Source of the DNA: Kytococcus sedentarius DSM 20547
GTDB taxonomy: Bacteria; Actinomycetota; Actinomycetes; Actinomycetales; Dermatophilaceae
Reading direction: 5' to 3'
DNA length: 64,000 nucleotides
Assembly: GCF_000023925.1 (NCBI RefSeq)
Contig: NC_013169.1
Location: 434,001-498,000 of the forward strand
The position numbers and the translations under genes are program-made. The first letter of the stretch is position 1. Every line of letters begins with the position of its first letter. This document shows positions 9,367 to 17,661 of the stretch, piece after piece. A model generated the notes under the pieces. The model was not told where the DNA came from and made no database searches. It saw only the letters and a program-made list of their open reading frames with translations.

Positions 9367-10773
9367 ATGCCTGAATCGACCCGTGCTCGCGCCGAGGACC
9401 TGGAGCTCCTCAAGTGGGCCTACACGCTGACGGACGCCGCCCGCCGCCACCCCGTGATGGGTGACGCGGCGATGGCGATCGTCATCGTCACGGTGTTCAC
9501 GTTGGCCACCGCGTGGACCCTGCCGTGGTGGGCGCTGCTGTGGTCGGGCGCCTACGTGCTGGCGTACGTGCTGCGCACCGTCAGCCTCCCGCTGATGCTG
9601 GGGGCCCTGACCGCGCTGGGCGTGGCCCAGGTGGCGTTCACCGAGATCGTGGTGGCCGGCAACTTCCTCATCCCCCTGGCCGTCTACCAGGCCGCGGCCA
9701 ACGGGCGCCGGCGCACCCGCCTGGCGGCGCTGGCACTGCTGCTCGGGGCCTCGGTGCTCGCGGCCGTCGACTTCGCCCCCACCGCGGTGGCCGCGGTGGC
9801 CATGGTCTTCATCTACAGCACCGGGCTGCTCGTGCCCTGGGTGCTGGGCGACCTCGTGCGGCACCGCCGGGGCGTGCTGGCCCGCGAGAGCGCCCAGAAG
9901 GCGGCGATCGCCCGGGACCGCGAGCAGCGTGCGCAGATCGCCGTCCGCTCGGAGCGCGCCGCCATCGCACGCGAGATGCACGACATCATCGCCCACTCCC
10001 TGTCGGTGGTGATCGTCCAGGCCGATGGGGGGCGCTACGCCGCGCGAGCCGGCACCACGGCCGCGGACCACGGCCTGGAGGGGGAGGACCTGCAGCGCGC
10101 CCAGGAGGGAGCGCTCAAGGGGGCCCAGGACGCACTGGAGCAGATCGCCACCACCGCCCGCGAGGCCCTCGGGGAGACCCGCCGCCTGGTGGGCGTGCTG
10201 CGCGACCCCGGGAAGGGCGCCGAGTACACGCCGGGCCAGGGCCTGGGGGACCTGCCGGCGCTGCTCTCGCGGCTCGAGGACTCCCACCTACCGGTGCAGG
10301 CGATCCTCGACCCCGGCCTGGCCGAGGCGATGGGCATGGCCCACGAGGACGGGGTGCCCCAGGTGCAGGTGAACCCCAGCCTGTCGGCCGCGGCCTACCG
10401 GGTGGTGCAGGAGGCGACGACCAACGTCATCAAGCACGCCGGCCCGATCACCGTGCTGCGCATCCGGGTGCGGCTGGAGGGCGGGTACCTGTCGGTCAGC
10501 GTCGCCGACGACGGGGCGGGCCCCACCTCCCGCCAGGCGGCCGGGGGGCACGGCATCCTCGGCATGCACGAGCGCGTCGCCGCCCTAGACGGCGAGCTGC
10601 TCACCGGCATGCGCAGCGGGGGCGGGTTCCTGGTGCGGGCGCGCTTCCCGCTGGCGGCGGGTGACCCGCGGCGACGACGTAGCAGGCAGACTGAGGCCAC
10701 GACCCCCGGCCCGCCCCCGCGGCGCGGACCGGGCGGGCCCGCAAGCACCCACCAACCGTTGGAGATCCCATGA
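9367..10773 (+). CDS. Sensor histidine kinase (HisKA_3 type)
   Basis: A 468-residue kinase pairing with the next gene. About five or six transmembrane helices (roughly residues 35-170) are followed by a coiled linker, the dimerisation/phosphoacceptor helix with H205 in REMHDIIAHSLSVV, and a C-terminal ATPase with QEATTNVIKHA, VADDGAGP and GGHGILGMHERV. This layout is that of NarL-partner kinases. TACCCT at 9353-9358 lies 8 bases before ATG 9367 (5 before an in-frame GTG at 9364) with no ribosome site, so translation is likely leaderless. The signal is unknown. The stop overlaps the start of the response regulator (ATGA). Confidence 0.88.
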   Translation: MPESTRARAEDLELLKWAYTLTDAARRHPVMGDAAMAIVIVTVFTLATAWTLPWWALLWSGAYVLAYVLRTVSLPLMLGALTALGVAQVAFTEIVVAGNFLIPLAVYQAAANGRRRTRLAALALLLGASVLAAVDFAPTAVAAVAMVFIYSTGLLVPWVLGDLVRHRRGVLARESAQKAAIARDREQRAQIAVRSERAAIAREMHDIIAHSLSVVIVQADGGRYAARAGTTAADHGLEGEDLQRAQEGALKGAQDALEQIATTAREALGETRRLVGVLRDPGKGAEYTPGQGLGDLPALLSRLEDSHLPVQAILDPGLAEAMGMAHEDGVPQVQVNPSLSAAAYRVVQEATTNVIKHAGPITVLRIRVRLEGGYLSVSVADDGAGPTSRQAAGGHGILGMHERVAALDGELLTGMRSGGGFLVRARFPLAAGDPRRRRSRQTEATTPGPPPRRGPGGPASTHQPLEIP

Positions 10774-11504
10774 CCTCTCGCATCTTCCTGGTCGACGACC
10801 AGTCGCTCGTGCGCGCCGGCTTCCGCATGGTGCTGGACGCCCAGCCCGACATGAGCGTGGTGGGGGAGGCACCCGACGGGCAGTCGGCCGTGGACCAGCT
10901 CAAGACCATCGCCGCCGACGTGGTGCTCATGGACATCCGCATGCCGCGGCTGGACGGCATCGAGGCCACCCGCGTGCTGCTGGGCCGCGACAAGCACCCC
11001 GGCGGGGCCGAGCCGAAGGTGGTGGTGCTGACCACCTTCGACATGGACGAGTACGCCTACGCCGCCCTGGAGGCCGGTGCGTCGGGTTTCCTGCTCAAGG
11101 ACGCCGGGCCGGAGGAGTTGCTGGCCGCCATCCGCGCCGTGGCCTCTGGCGACGCCGTGGTCGCGCCGTCCACCACCAAGCGCCTGCTGGAGCGCTTCGT
11201 GCCCACCCTGACCCCGGAGGTCGCGGACGTCGCCAGCCCGGCCGAGCAGCAGGAGTACCTGCGTGAGGTGCTCACCGAGCGTGAGTACGAGGTGTTCGAG
11301 GCCGTGGCCGCGGGCCTGAGCAACACCGAGATCGCCAAGGAGCTGTTCGTGGCCGAGGCCACCATCAAGACGCACATCGGGCGCCTGCTGTTCAAGCTGG
11401 GCTGCCGCGACCGGGTGCAGCTGGTCATCACCGCCTACGAGGCCGGCATCGCCGGTGCCGCCGGCGGGCAGCGCCCCAGCGGCGGAGGCGCGTCCCGCGC
11501 CTGA
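10770..11504 (+). CDS. NarL/FixJ-family response regulator
   Basis: A 244-residue response regulator. The receiver domain (1-125) has the acidic pair D9-D10 (LVDDQ), the phosphorylation site D55 (VVLMDIRMP) and K102 (FLLKDAGPEEL). A LuxR-type helix-turn-helix lies at about 165-225 (LTEREYEVFEAVAAGLSNTE, EATIKTHIGRLLFKLG). An insert of about 15 residues before the helix-turn-helix is longer than usual. Start and kinase stop overlap by four bases, indicating coupled translation. Confidence 0.92.
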   Translation: MTSRIFLVDDQSLVRAGFRMVLDAQPDMSVVGEAPDGQSAVDQLKTIAADVVLMDIRMPRLDGIEATRVLLGRDKHPGGAEPKVVVLTTFDMDEYAYAALEAGASGFLLKDAGPEELLAAIRAVASGDAVVAPSTTKRLLERFVPTLTPEVADVASPAEQQEYLREVLTEREYEVFEAVAAGLSNTEIAKELFVAEATIKTHIGRLLFKLGCRDRVQLVITAYEAGIAGAAGGQRPSGGGASRA

Positions 11505-11576
11505 CCTGCGGGTACGGTGGGCGACCGACCCCCCGCTGCGGGGTCCGACCACACCTCCGAACGAGAGCGACCTCCC

Positions 11577-11789
11577 ATGCAGTCCGTCCTGTCCTGGATC
11601 ATCAGCATCGTGCTGGCAGTGCTCGTCTTCACCGGCCTGCGCTACGCCCTCATCGAGTTCTTCACCATGGACCCGGACATCGCCCGCTGGGTGTCCCTGG
11701 TGCTGGGCCTGATCATCCTCATCCCGGGCCGCCAGGCGCTGCGCGGGATGCTGCGTGGCTCGGGCACGAGCGAGGACGCCCGCCGCTGA
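11577..11789 (+). CDS. Small membrane protein downstream of the two-component system
   Basis: A 70-residue protein with two hydrophobic helices (MQSVLSWIISIVLAVLVFTG and WVSLVLGLIILIPGRQ) and a charged C-terminus. GAGAG precedes ATG 11577. A TACGGT box at 11512-11517 could give a separate promoter with a leader of about 50 bases. I do not recognise the family. Confidence 0.55.
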   Translation: MQSVLSWIISIVLAVLVFTGLRYALIEFFTMDPDIARWVSLVLGLIILIPGRQALRGMLRGSGTSEDARR

Positions 11790-11921
11790 CCGCTCCCGGT
11801 CCTGCGACCGGTCTCCGCCCACGGGTGGAGTGACAGGCCGATGACAGCCGAGTGGCCCTGCCCGAGGGGGATGGGAAGGGCCGCTCGCGCTGCGTAACCT
11901 GATGCAGGAGTGAGGGAACCG

Positions 11922-11967
11922 CAAGGGCCTTCCGCGCATCTGTGAGGGGTCGCGTGGAAGGCCCTTG
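11922..11967. terminator. Hairpin terminator of the 2-oxoacid dehydrogenase operon
   Basis: A perfect 12-bp stem (CAAGGGCCTTCC, 11922-11933, with its complement at 11956-11967) sits 18 bases beyond the stop of the minus-strand E2 gene and downstream of the small plus-strand gene, so it can serve both. The rest of the gap (11790-11921) holds a TAACCT hexamer but no gene that I can support. Confidence 0.65.
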
Positions 11968-11984
11968 TCATGCCCGGAGGGTGC

Positions 11985-13604
11985 TCAGAGCTCGCTGAGC
12001 AGCACCGCCGGGTTCTCCACGCAGTCGGCGACGAAACGCAGCAGCCCGCCGGCGGTCCCGCCGTCGCAGACCCGGTGGTCGAAGGTCAGGCCCAGCTGGG
12101 TCACCTTGCGGACCTTCACCTTCCCGTCAACGGCCCAGGGGCGGTCGATGATGCGGCCGACCCCCAGCATCGCGGCCTCGGGGTGGTTGATGATCGGCGT
12201 CGAGCCGTCCACCCCGAACACGCCGTAGTTGTTCAGCGTGAACGTGCCGCCGGTGAGCTGGGCGGGGGTGAGGCGCCCGTCGCGCGCCAGGGCGGTGAGC
12301 TCGCGCAGGGCCAGCGCCAGCTCGGCGGTGGAGAGGTCCTGCGCGTCGTGGACCACCGGCACCACCAGGCCGCGCGGGGACTGCGCCGCGAAACCCAGGT
12401 TGACCCGTGCGTGGCGCTGGATGGCCACGGCCGTGCCGTCCTGCATCTCGATGCCGGCGTTGAGGGCCGGGAAGCGGGTCAGACCGGCCACGACGATGCG
12501 CGCCATGAGCGGGAGCACGCCGATCCCCGCATCGGGGCGGGCGGCCTTGAGGGCGTCCTTGGTGCGCAGCAGCTCGGTTGCGTCGACGTCCACCCAGGTG
12601 GTGGCGTCGGGGATCTCGCTGCGGGAGGTGGTGAGGCGCTCGGACATCATCCGCATCAGGCCGGTGAGCGGGATGCGCTCGTCGGTGAGCTGCGGCTGCT
12701 CGGCCACGGATGTGCCAGATGCGCCTGCGCCGGTGCCCGCGCCCGTGCCCGCGCCCGTGGCGGTGTGGGCCCGGGACGTGCCCGTCTCGGGGGAGTCCGC
12801 ACCCTGCTGCGACGACTCGCCGGCTCCCGGGGTCGAAGGCGAGGCCGCCTCGACGTCGGCGCGACGGATCACCCCATCGGACTGCGAGGGAGTGAGCGAC
12901 GCCAGGTCGACGCCGCGCTCGGCGGCCAGCCGGCGCACCAGCGGGGAGATGACCCGGGGGGCGATGGTGGGCTGCCCCGTGCCGTGGGCCGTCGTCGCAC
13001 TCGCCCCGGCCTGCGGGGACGTGGCCTCGGGGGAGCGCGAGGGTGCGCTGTCGGACGTGCCCTGCGGCGTTCCCGCGGGCGCACCGGTGCTCCGGGCCGC
13101 CCCGCGGGGGGTCCGACGGCGGCGGGAGCCGCCCCCGTGTCCGGTGCCGAAGCCGATGAGCACGGCGCCGGAGCCCTCGTCGGTGGTCTCGCCGTCACCC
13201 TGCGGCACCTCGGCGCCGGCACGCTCCTCGCGGCGGTACTGCTCGTGCTCCGCGCGGGGGTCCGATGCGGAGTGGCCCGGGTCGGCGTCCGCGCCCTGGG
13301 TGCCGGAGGCCCCGCCATCCGCCCCAGAGGCCGCGCCGGAGCCTGCTGCCCCACCGGACGCCCCGCCGACCGAGATCAGCGGGCGGCCGACCTCCATCAC
13401 GTCACCCACCTGGCCGTGCAGCACCGAGACGGTGCCCGCGAACGGGATCGGCACCTCCACGGTGGCCTTGGCGGTCTCGACGGTGACCACGTTCTGGTCG
13501 ATCACCACCTCGTCCCCCTCGGCGACGAGCCACTCGACCACCTCGGCCTCGGTGAGCCCCTCGCCGAGGTCCGGCAGCATGAACACCTGCTGGTTCTCGC
13601 TCAT
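11985..13604 (-). CDS. Dihydrolipoamide acyltransferase, E2 of a 2-oxoacid dehydrogenase complex
   Basis: A 539-residue E2 that transfers the acyl group from lipoamide to CoA. The lipoyl domain (1-80) carries K46 in ETAKATVEVP. A long Ala/Ser/Gly/Thr-rich linker follows, then a peripheral-subunit-binding domain (ISPLVRRLAAERGVDLASL). A second flexible linker leads to the catalytic domain, ending in DHRVCDGG with H510 and D514. It overlaps the E1-beta stop by four bases (ATGA). No E3 gene is present, so the lipoamide dehydrogenase must be encoded elsewhere. Branched-chain specificity is likely from the E1a/E1b/E2 set but not proved; pyruvate is the alternative. Confidence 0.9.
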   Translation of the reverse strand: MSENQQVFMLPDLGEGLTEAEVVEWLVAEGDEVVIDQNVVTVETAKATVEVPIPFAGTVSVLHGQVGDVMEVGRPLISVGGASGGAAGSGAASGADGGASGTQGADADPGHSASDPRAEHEQYRREERAGAEVPQGDGETTDEGSGAVLIGFGTGHGGGSRRRRTPRGAARSTGAPAGTPQGTSDSAPSRSPEATSPQAGASATTAHGTGQPTIAPRVISPLVRRLAAERGVDLASLTPSQSDGVIRRADVEAASPSTPGAGESSQQGADSPETGTSRAHTATGAGTGAGTGAGASGTSVAEQPQLTDERIPLTGLMRMMSERLTTSRSEIPDATTWVDVDATELLRTKDALKAARPDAGIGVLPLMARIVVAGLTRFPALNAGIEMQDGTAVAIQRHARVNLGFAAQSPRGLVVPVVHDAQDLSTAELALALRELTALARDGRLTPAQLTGGTFTLNNYGVFGVDGSTPIINHPEAAMLGVGRIIDRPWAVDGKVKVRKVTQLGLTFDHRVCDGGTAGGLLRFVADCVENPAVLLSEL

Positions 13605-14635
13605 CGGGCACCCCCGGTGGTCGCGGCGCCGGCCGTCGGGCCGGCGTGGGTCAGGTCGGGCTGGTCGTCCCACTGCAGGCGCTCGATGGCGTCCAGCACC
13701 CGGTCCACGCTCGGCAGCTGGGTGTGCTCGAGCTTGGGCGGGGGGAAGGGGATGTCGAACCCGGTCACGCGAAGCACCGGCGCGGCCAGCGAGTGGAAGC
13801 AGCGCTCCTGCACGCGGGCGGCCACCTCCGCGGCCACGCCGGCGAAGCCCTGCGCCTCGGAGACCACCACGCACCGGCCGGTGCGGCGCACGGACTCGAC
13901 GACGCCCGCATCGTCGAAGGGGACGATGGTGCGCAGGTCCACGACCTCCACGTCGTAGCCCAGCTCCGAGGCGGCCTCGGCGGCCTGCAGGCAGGTCTTG
14001 AGCTGCGGGCCGTAGGTCACCAGGGTCACGTCGGACCCCTGGCGGCGCACGGCCGCGGTGCCGAAGGGCTCGCGCTGGACCGGCAGCTCCACCTCCTCCT
14101 TGGCCCAGTAGGAGACCTTCGGCTCCATGAAGACCACCGGGTCGTCCTCGGCGATCGCCTCGCGCAGCAGCGAGTACGCGTCGGCGGGGGTGGCCGGGGC
14201 GACGACCTTCAGACCCGGGGTGTGGGCGTAGTAGCCCTCGGAGGAGTCGCAGTGGTGCTCGACGCCGCCGATCCCGCCGGCGTAGGGCACGCGGATCACC
14301 ATCGGCAGCGAGACCGAGCCGCGGGTGCGGTTGCGCATCTTCGCGACGTGGCTGACGACCTGCTCGAAGGCGGGGTAGCCGAACGCATCGAACTGCATCT
14401 CCACCACGGGGCGGAAGCCCTCCATGGCCAGCCCGATGGCGAAGCCCATGATCCCGGCCTCGGCCAGCGGGGTGTCGAAGCAGCGGTCCTCGCCGAAGTC
14501 GCCGGTGAGGCCGTCGGTGATGCGGAAGACGCCGCCCAGGGTGCCGACGTCCTCACCGAACACCAGCACCTTCTCGTCGGCGGTCATCGCGTCGCGCAGG
14601 GCCTGGTTGAGGGCCTGGGCCATGGTCACGCTCAT
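13601..14635 (-). CDS. 2-oxoacid dehydrogenase E1 component, beta subunit
   Basis: A 344-residue transketolase-like E1-beta: MAQALNQALRDAMTADEKVL, FGEDVGTLGGVFRIT, FDTPLAEAGIMGFAIGLAMEG, QMRNRTRG-type segment, FMEPKVSYW, then the C-terminal transketolase domain (VTLVTYGPQLKTCLQAAE). It binds thiamine diphosphate together with the alpha subunit and decarboxylates the 2-oxo acid. Both ends overlap neighbours by four bases, so E1a, E1b and E2 are tightly coupled. Confidence 0.92.
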   Translation of the reverse strand: MSVTMAQALNQALRDAMTADEKVLVFGEDVGTLGGVFRITDGLTGDFGEDRCFDTPLAEAGIMGFAIGLAMEGFRPVVEMQFDAFGYPAFEQVVSHVAKMRNRTRGSVSLPMVIRVPYAGGIGGVEHHCDSSEGYYAHTPGLKVVAPATPADAYSLLREAIAEDDPVVFMEPKVSYWAKEEVELPVQREPFGTAAVRRQGSDVTLVTYGPQLKTCLQAAEAASELGYDVEVVDLRTIVPFDDAGVVESVRRTGRCVVVSEAQGFAGVAAEVAARVQERCFHSLAAPVLRVTGFDIPFPPPKLEHTQLPSVDRVLDAIERLQWDDQPDLTHAGPTAGAATTGGAR

Positions 14636-15747
14636 CGGGCGGCCTCCTGGTCGTTCTCGGCGCTCGCGGCCATTTCGGCTGCCACCTGGGCGCGCTGCTC
14701 GGTGAGTTGGGCGGTGGGGTTGGTGAAGACGTGGTCGAACAGGTCCAGCGGCTGGTGCTCCACGTCGGCGTTCATCCGGTCGCGCAGGGCGGCGGACTGC
14801 TCCTCGCCCTCGGCGCGGATCTCCTCGATGCGGGCCTCGTCCAAGGCCCCGGTCGCGAGCAGGTACTGCTCCAGGCGCACGATCGGGTCCTTGGTCAGCC
14901 ACCCCTCCACCTCGTCGGACGCGCGGTAGCGGGTCGCGTCATCGGCGTTGGTGTGGGCGTCCAGGCGGTAGGTGTGCAGCTCGACGAGGGTGGGCCCGCC
15001 CCCGCTGCGGGCGCGGGCCAGGGCACTGTCCATGACCGCGGCGACGGCCGCGGCGTCGTTGCCGTCCACCTGCTCCGAGGGGATGCCGTAGCCGATGCCC
15101 TTGTAGGCCAGCGACGGTGCCTTGGTCTGCTTCGAGAGCGGCACGGAGATGGCGTAGGTGTTGTTCTGCACCACGAACACGACCGGCGCGTTGAACACCG
15201 CGGCGAAGTTCAGCCCCTCGTGGAAGTCGCCCTCCGAGGTGGCGCCGTCGCCGATGAAGGCGAGCACGGCCGCATCGGACCCCTTGCGGGCGGCGCCCGC
15301 GCCGGCGCCGGCGGCGTGGATGAGCTGGGTGGCCAGTGGGGTGCACTGCGGGGCGGTGCGGGTGGCGGCGACGTCGTACCCGGCGTGCCAGTCGCCCTTC
15401 AGCAGGGTGAGCACCTGCACCGGGTCGATGCCACGGGTGACCAGCGCCATCGAGTCGCGGTAGGTGGGGAAGAACCAGTCGTCCTCGCGCAGCGCCTGGA
15501 CGGTCGCCACCTGGCAGGCGTCCTGGCCGTAGCTGCTCGGGTAGACCGCGAGCCGACCCTGCTTCGTCAGTGCGGTGGCCTGCTTGTCGAAGCGGCGCCC
15601 CAGCACCATGCCCCGGTAGAGGGCCAGGAGTCGGCCGGGCTCGGGGAGCGTGTACCCCCGGGGGTGGTCCGATGCGGTGAGCTCGCCCCCCGGGGCGATG
15701 AACTGCACCGGCTCTTCGCTCGGCAGCAGGTCCTGCGGGCTGGGCAT
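14632..15747 (-). CDS. 2-oxoacid dehydrogenase E1 component, alpha subunit
   Basis: A 371-residue E1-alpha and first gene of the operon. The thiamine diphosphate motif runs from GDG (166-168) through SEGDFHEGLNFA to NN (195-196). Other family blocks are YRGMVLGRRFDKQATALTKQ, PTYRDSMALVTRG and the phosphorylation-loop-like RLDAHTNADDATRYR. The start at 15747 is fixed by a GGAGGA six bases upstream. Sequence alone does not separate branched-chain from pyruvate specificity; the leucine-dehydrogenase-like gene at 1.2 kb favours branched-chain use. Confidence 0.9.
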   Translation of the reverse strand: MPSPQDLLPSEEPVQFIAPGGELTASDHPRGYTLPEPGRLLALYRGMVLGRRFDKQATALTKQGRLAVYPSSYGQDACQVATVQALREDDWFFPTYRDSMALVTRGIDPVQVLTLLKGDWHAGYDVAATRTAPQCTPLATQLIHAAGAGAGAARKGSDAAVLAFIGDGATSEGDFHEGLNFAAVFNAPVVFVVQNNTYAISVPLSKQTKAPSLAYKGIGYGIPSEQVDGNDAAAVAAVMDSALARARSGGGPTLVELHTYRLDAHTNADDATRYRASDEVEGWLTKDPIVRLEQYLLATGALDEARIEEIRAEGEEQSAALRDRMNADVEHQPLDLFDHVFTNPTAQLTEQRAQVAAEMAASAENDQEAAR

Positions 15748-15766
15748 GGGTCCTCCATGACGACTG

Positions 15767-15800
15767 TGACGTGGGCCACCGGCCAGTATGGCCCACGTCA
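15767..15800. promoter_or_regulatory. Perfect inverted-repeat operator over the E1-alpha promoter
   Basis: TGACGTGGGCCA (15767-15778) and TGGCCCACGTCA (15789-15800) form a perfect 12-bp-arm inverted repeat, 20 bases upstream of the E1-alpha start. The 10-base spacer contains, on the minus strand, a CATACT hexamer that suits a -10 box and would leave a roughly 30-base leader holding the ribosome site. A repressor dimer here would block the operon promoter. No regulator gene adjoins it, so the binding protein is encoded elsewhere. Confidence 0.65.
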
Positions 15801-15944
15801 CGGCGTGCGGGGGAACGGGCCGGCGGGTCCGGCGGTCGGTGGGTGCCTGGGTGTTCATGCGTCGGTCCTCCGGGGGGTCGACGAAGTTGGTGGTGGTCTG
15901 GGTGAAGGCCCGCCAGCGGCCGGCCCGCCACCTACGCTGGGGCC

Positions 15945-16817
15945 ATGCCGCGCCGCACCTCACTCATCGCACTCGCCGGAACCGCTGCGATGGGGGTGAC
16001 GGCCGGGGCGCTCGCCGGTGCGCGCAAGATCAGCGGCCCGCAGCGCCCACCGCTGGACTACGCGTTCACCCCCTTCGAGGTGCAGGTGCCGTCCGAGGAC
16101 GTGACCCTGACCGCCTCCGACGGGACCCGGCTGGCCGGCTGGTGGCTGGACCAGCCCGCATCGGAGCGCGTCGCGGTGGTCTGCCACGGTCACCGTGGGT
16201 CCAAGGCGGACATGCTCGGCATCGGGCCCGGGCTGTGGCGCGAGGGGTGGTCGGTGCTGCTCTTCGACTTCCGTGGCAACGGCGAGTCCGCCGACGGGCC
16301 GCAGTCGCTGGCCCACTACGAGCAGCGGGACCTCGAGGTGGCGCTGGACCACGTGGCCGCGCGGCGTCCCGAGGCGGAGGTCGACCTCATCGGCTTCTCG
16401 ATGGGGGCGGCCGTCGTCCTGCAGGTCGCGGCGCGGGACCCCCGGGTGCGGCGGGTGGTGGCCGACTCGTCCTTCGCGGACATGCGTGGGGTGATCGCGG
16501 CTGCGGCGCGCGGGATGCGCCTGCCCCCGGTGCCGATGGTGCAGCTCGTCGACCAAGCGACGCGCCTGCGCTACGGGTACCGATTCGCCGAGGTGCAGCC
16601 GGTCGAGGTGGTGGCCGACATCGCCCCGCGGCCGCTGCTGTTGCTGCACGGGGACCAGGACTCGGTGATCCCGGTGGAGCACGCGCACCGGTTGGCGGCC
16701 GTGGCGGGGGAGGGCTCGCGGCTGGATGTCGTGGCCGGTGTGGACCACTGCGGGGCGTACTTCGCCGACCGGCCGGGGTACATCGCGAGGGTGGCGGACT
16801 TCCTGCGCAGCGCGTGA
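15945..16817 (+). CDS. Alpha/beta hydrolase, membrane-anchored or secreted
   Basis: A 290-residue serine hydrolase. A hydrophobic N-terminus (about 5-28) suggests a signal anchor. The fold shows AVVCHGHRGSKADM (oxyanion loop), FDFRGNGES, nucleophile Ser in GFSMGAA, acid in LHGDQDSVIP and His in GVDHCGAYF. It resembles Bem46/YqkD-type hydrolases. TACGCT lies 6 bases before the ATG with no ribosome site: likely leaderless. It is divergent from the E1-alpha gene. Substrate unknown. Confidence 0.85.
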   Translation: MPRRTSLIALAGTAAMGVTAGALAGARKISGPQRPPLDYAFTPFEVQVPSEDVTLTASDGTRLAGWWLDQPASERVAVVCHGHRGSKADMLGIGPGLWREGWSVLLFDFRGNGESADGPQSLAHYEQRDLEVALDHVAARRPEAEVDLIGFSMGAAVVLQVAARDPRVRRVVADSSFADMRGVIAAAARGMRLPPVPMVQLVDQATRLRYGYRFAEVQPVEVVADIAPRPLLLLHGDQDSVIPVEHAHRLAAVAGEGSRLDVVAGVDHCGAYFADRPGYIARVADFLRSA

Positions 16818-16866
16818 CCGGAGGACGGTTGGTGGCGGGCACCGGGGGCGCCGCTCGGGTCGCGGA

Positions 16867-16934
16867 CCTGACACACGAAACCGGCACCTGACACACCGTG
16901 TTGGGTGTGTCAGGTGCCGGTTCGCTGTGTCAGG
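16867..16934. terminator. Long nested hairpin between convergent genes
   Basis: A perfect 18-bp stem (16879-16896 with 16905-16922, 8-base loop) is flanked by a second, imperfect pair of arms (CCTGACACA at 16867, TGTGTCAGG at 16926). The word CCTGACACA thus occurs four times, twice on each strand. It separates the convergent hydrolase and DUF4235 genes and probably terminates both; the repeated word could also be a protein site. Confidence 0.7.
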
Positions 16935-16984
16935 TTCCGAGATGCCGACCGCGGTGGCCGCAGGTCGGGACCTGGCGCCGGGGC

Positions 16985-17335
16985 TCAGCGCTTGGCGGCC
17001 TTCTTGTCCTGCTCGGCCTTGAGCTTGGCCTGGGCCTTCTCGCGGGCCTGCTCGTCGGTCAGGCCCAGCTTCTTCTGCAGGTCCGGGGGCAGCTTGCCGT
17101 TCTGCTTCATGTAGACGTGCGAGGCCTGGCGGTTGGCCAGCATGCGCATTACGCCCACGACGGCGCCCGAGAGGATGGCGAAGGCCGCGGCCTCCTTGAA
17201 GCCCACCTCGGGGTCGTCGGGGTTCTGGGCAGACTTTCCGGTGGTGAACTTCCAGGTGCCATCGGAGATCTTGCGGGCCACGACGCTTGCCACGATCGGC
17301 AGCACGGTCGCGAGCGCCTTGTACGCGAGGTTCAT
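16985..17335 (-). CDS. DUF4235 family membrane protein
   Basis: A 116-residue protein. The start MNLAYKALATVLPIVASVVA with ARKISDGTWKFTTGK and a second helix around 45-65 are typical of DUF4235, an actinobacterial family of unknown role. The C-terminus is Lys/Ala/Glu-rich. The ATG at 17335 has AGGAG 7 bases upstream; an in-frame upstream ATG would add 11 arginine-rich residues and is unlikely. Confidence 0.8.
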   Translation of the reverse strand: MNLAYKALATVLPIVASVVARKISDGTWKFTTGKSAQNPDDPEVGFKEAAAFAILSGAVVGVMRMLANRQASHVYMKQNGKLPPDLQKKLGLTDEQAREKAQAKLKAEQDKKAAKR

Positions 17336-17556
17336 GCAACTACTCCTTCGCCTGCGGGGTGCCTGCACCGTGGTGCGAGGCCCAGTGGGTTCTCGGCCCC
17401 GAGTCTGTCACGCCCGCCCCTCTGATGCTCTGGCATGGCGCGCGCCCGCCCGGCCGTCGTGGCGCCCCGCGGCCAGGCGGTCTGCGCCCACGCCGCACCG
17501 CCAGCACCCACCCGGCCCGGTGGGGAGCCGCCGAAGCGAGGAGGTATGTTCGACCC

Positions 17557-17645
17557 CACGACAGGGGAGCGCCCACGAGGCGCTGAGAGTGCGGCACTGC
17601 CGCAGACCCTTGGAACCTGGCCGGGACCACCGGCGGAGGAAGTCG
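17557..17645 (+). promoter_or_regulatory. TPP riboswitch (THI element)
   Basis: The conserved THI-box parts occur in order: AGGGGAGC (17563-17570), GCTGAGAG (17582-17589), CAGACCCTT, GAACCTG, CCGGG and GGAAGTC at the end. It lies directly upstream of a thiamine ABC transporter operon. A TATGTT -10-like box at 17545-17550 puts the transcription start at the riboswitch edge. Bound thiamine diphosphate should reduce expression of thiBPQ. The GTG start and its GGAG sit just beyond, so control of translation is possible. Confidence 0.93.
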
Positions 17646-17661
17646 ATCAAGGGAGATCACC

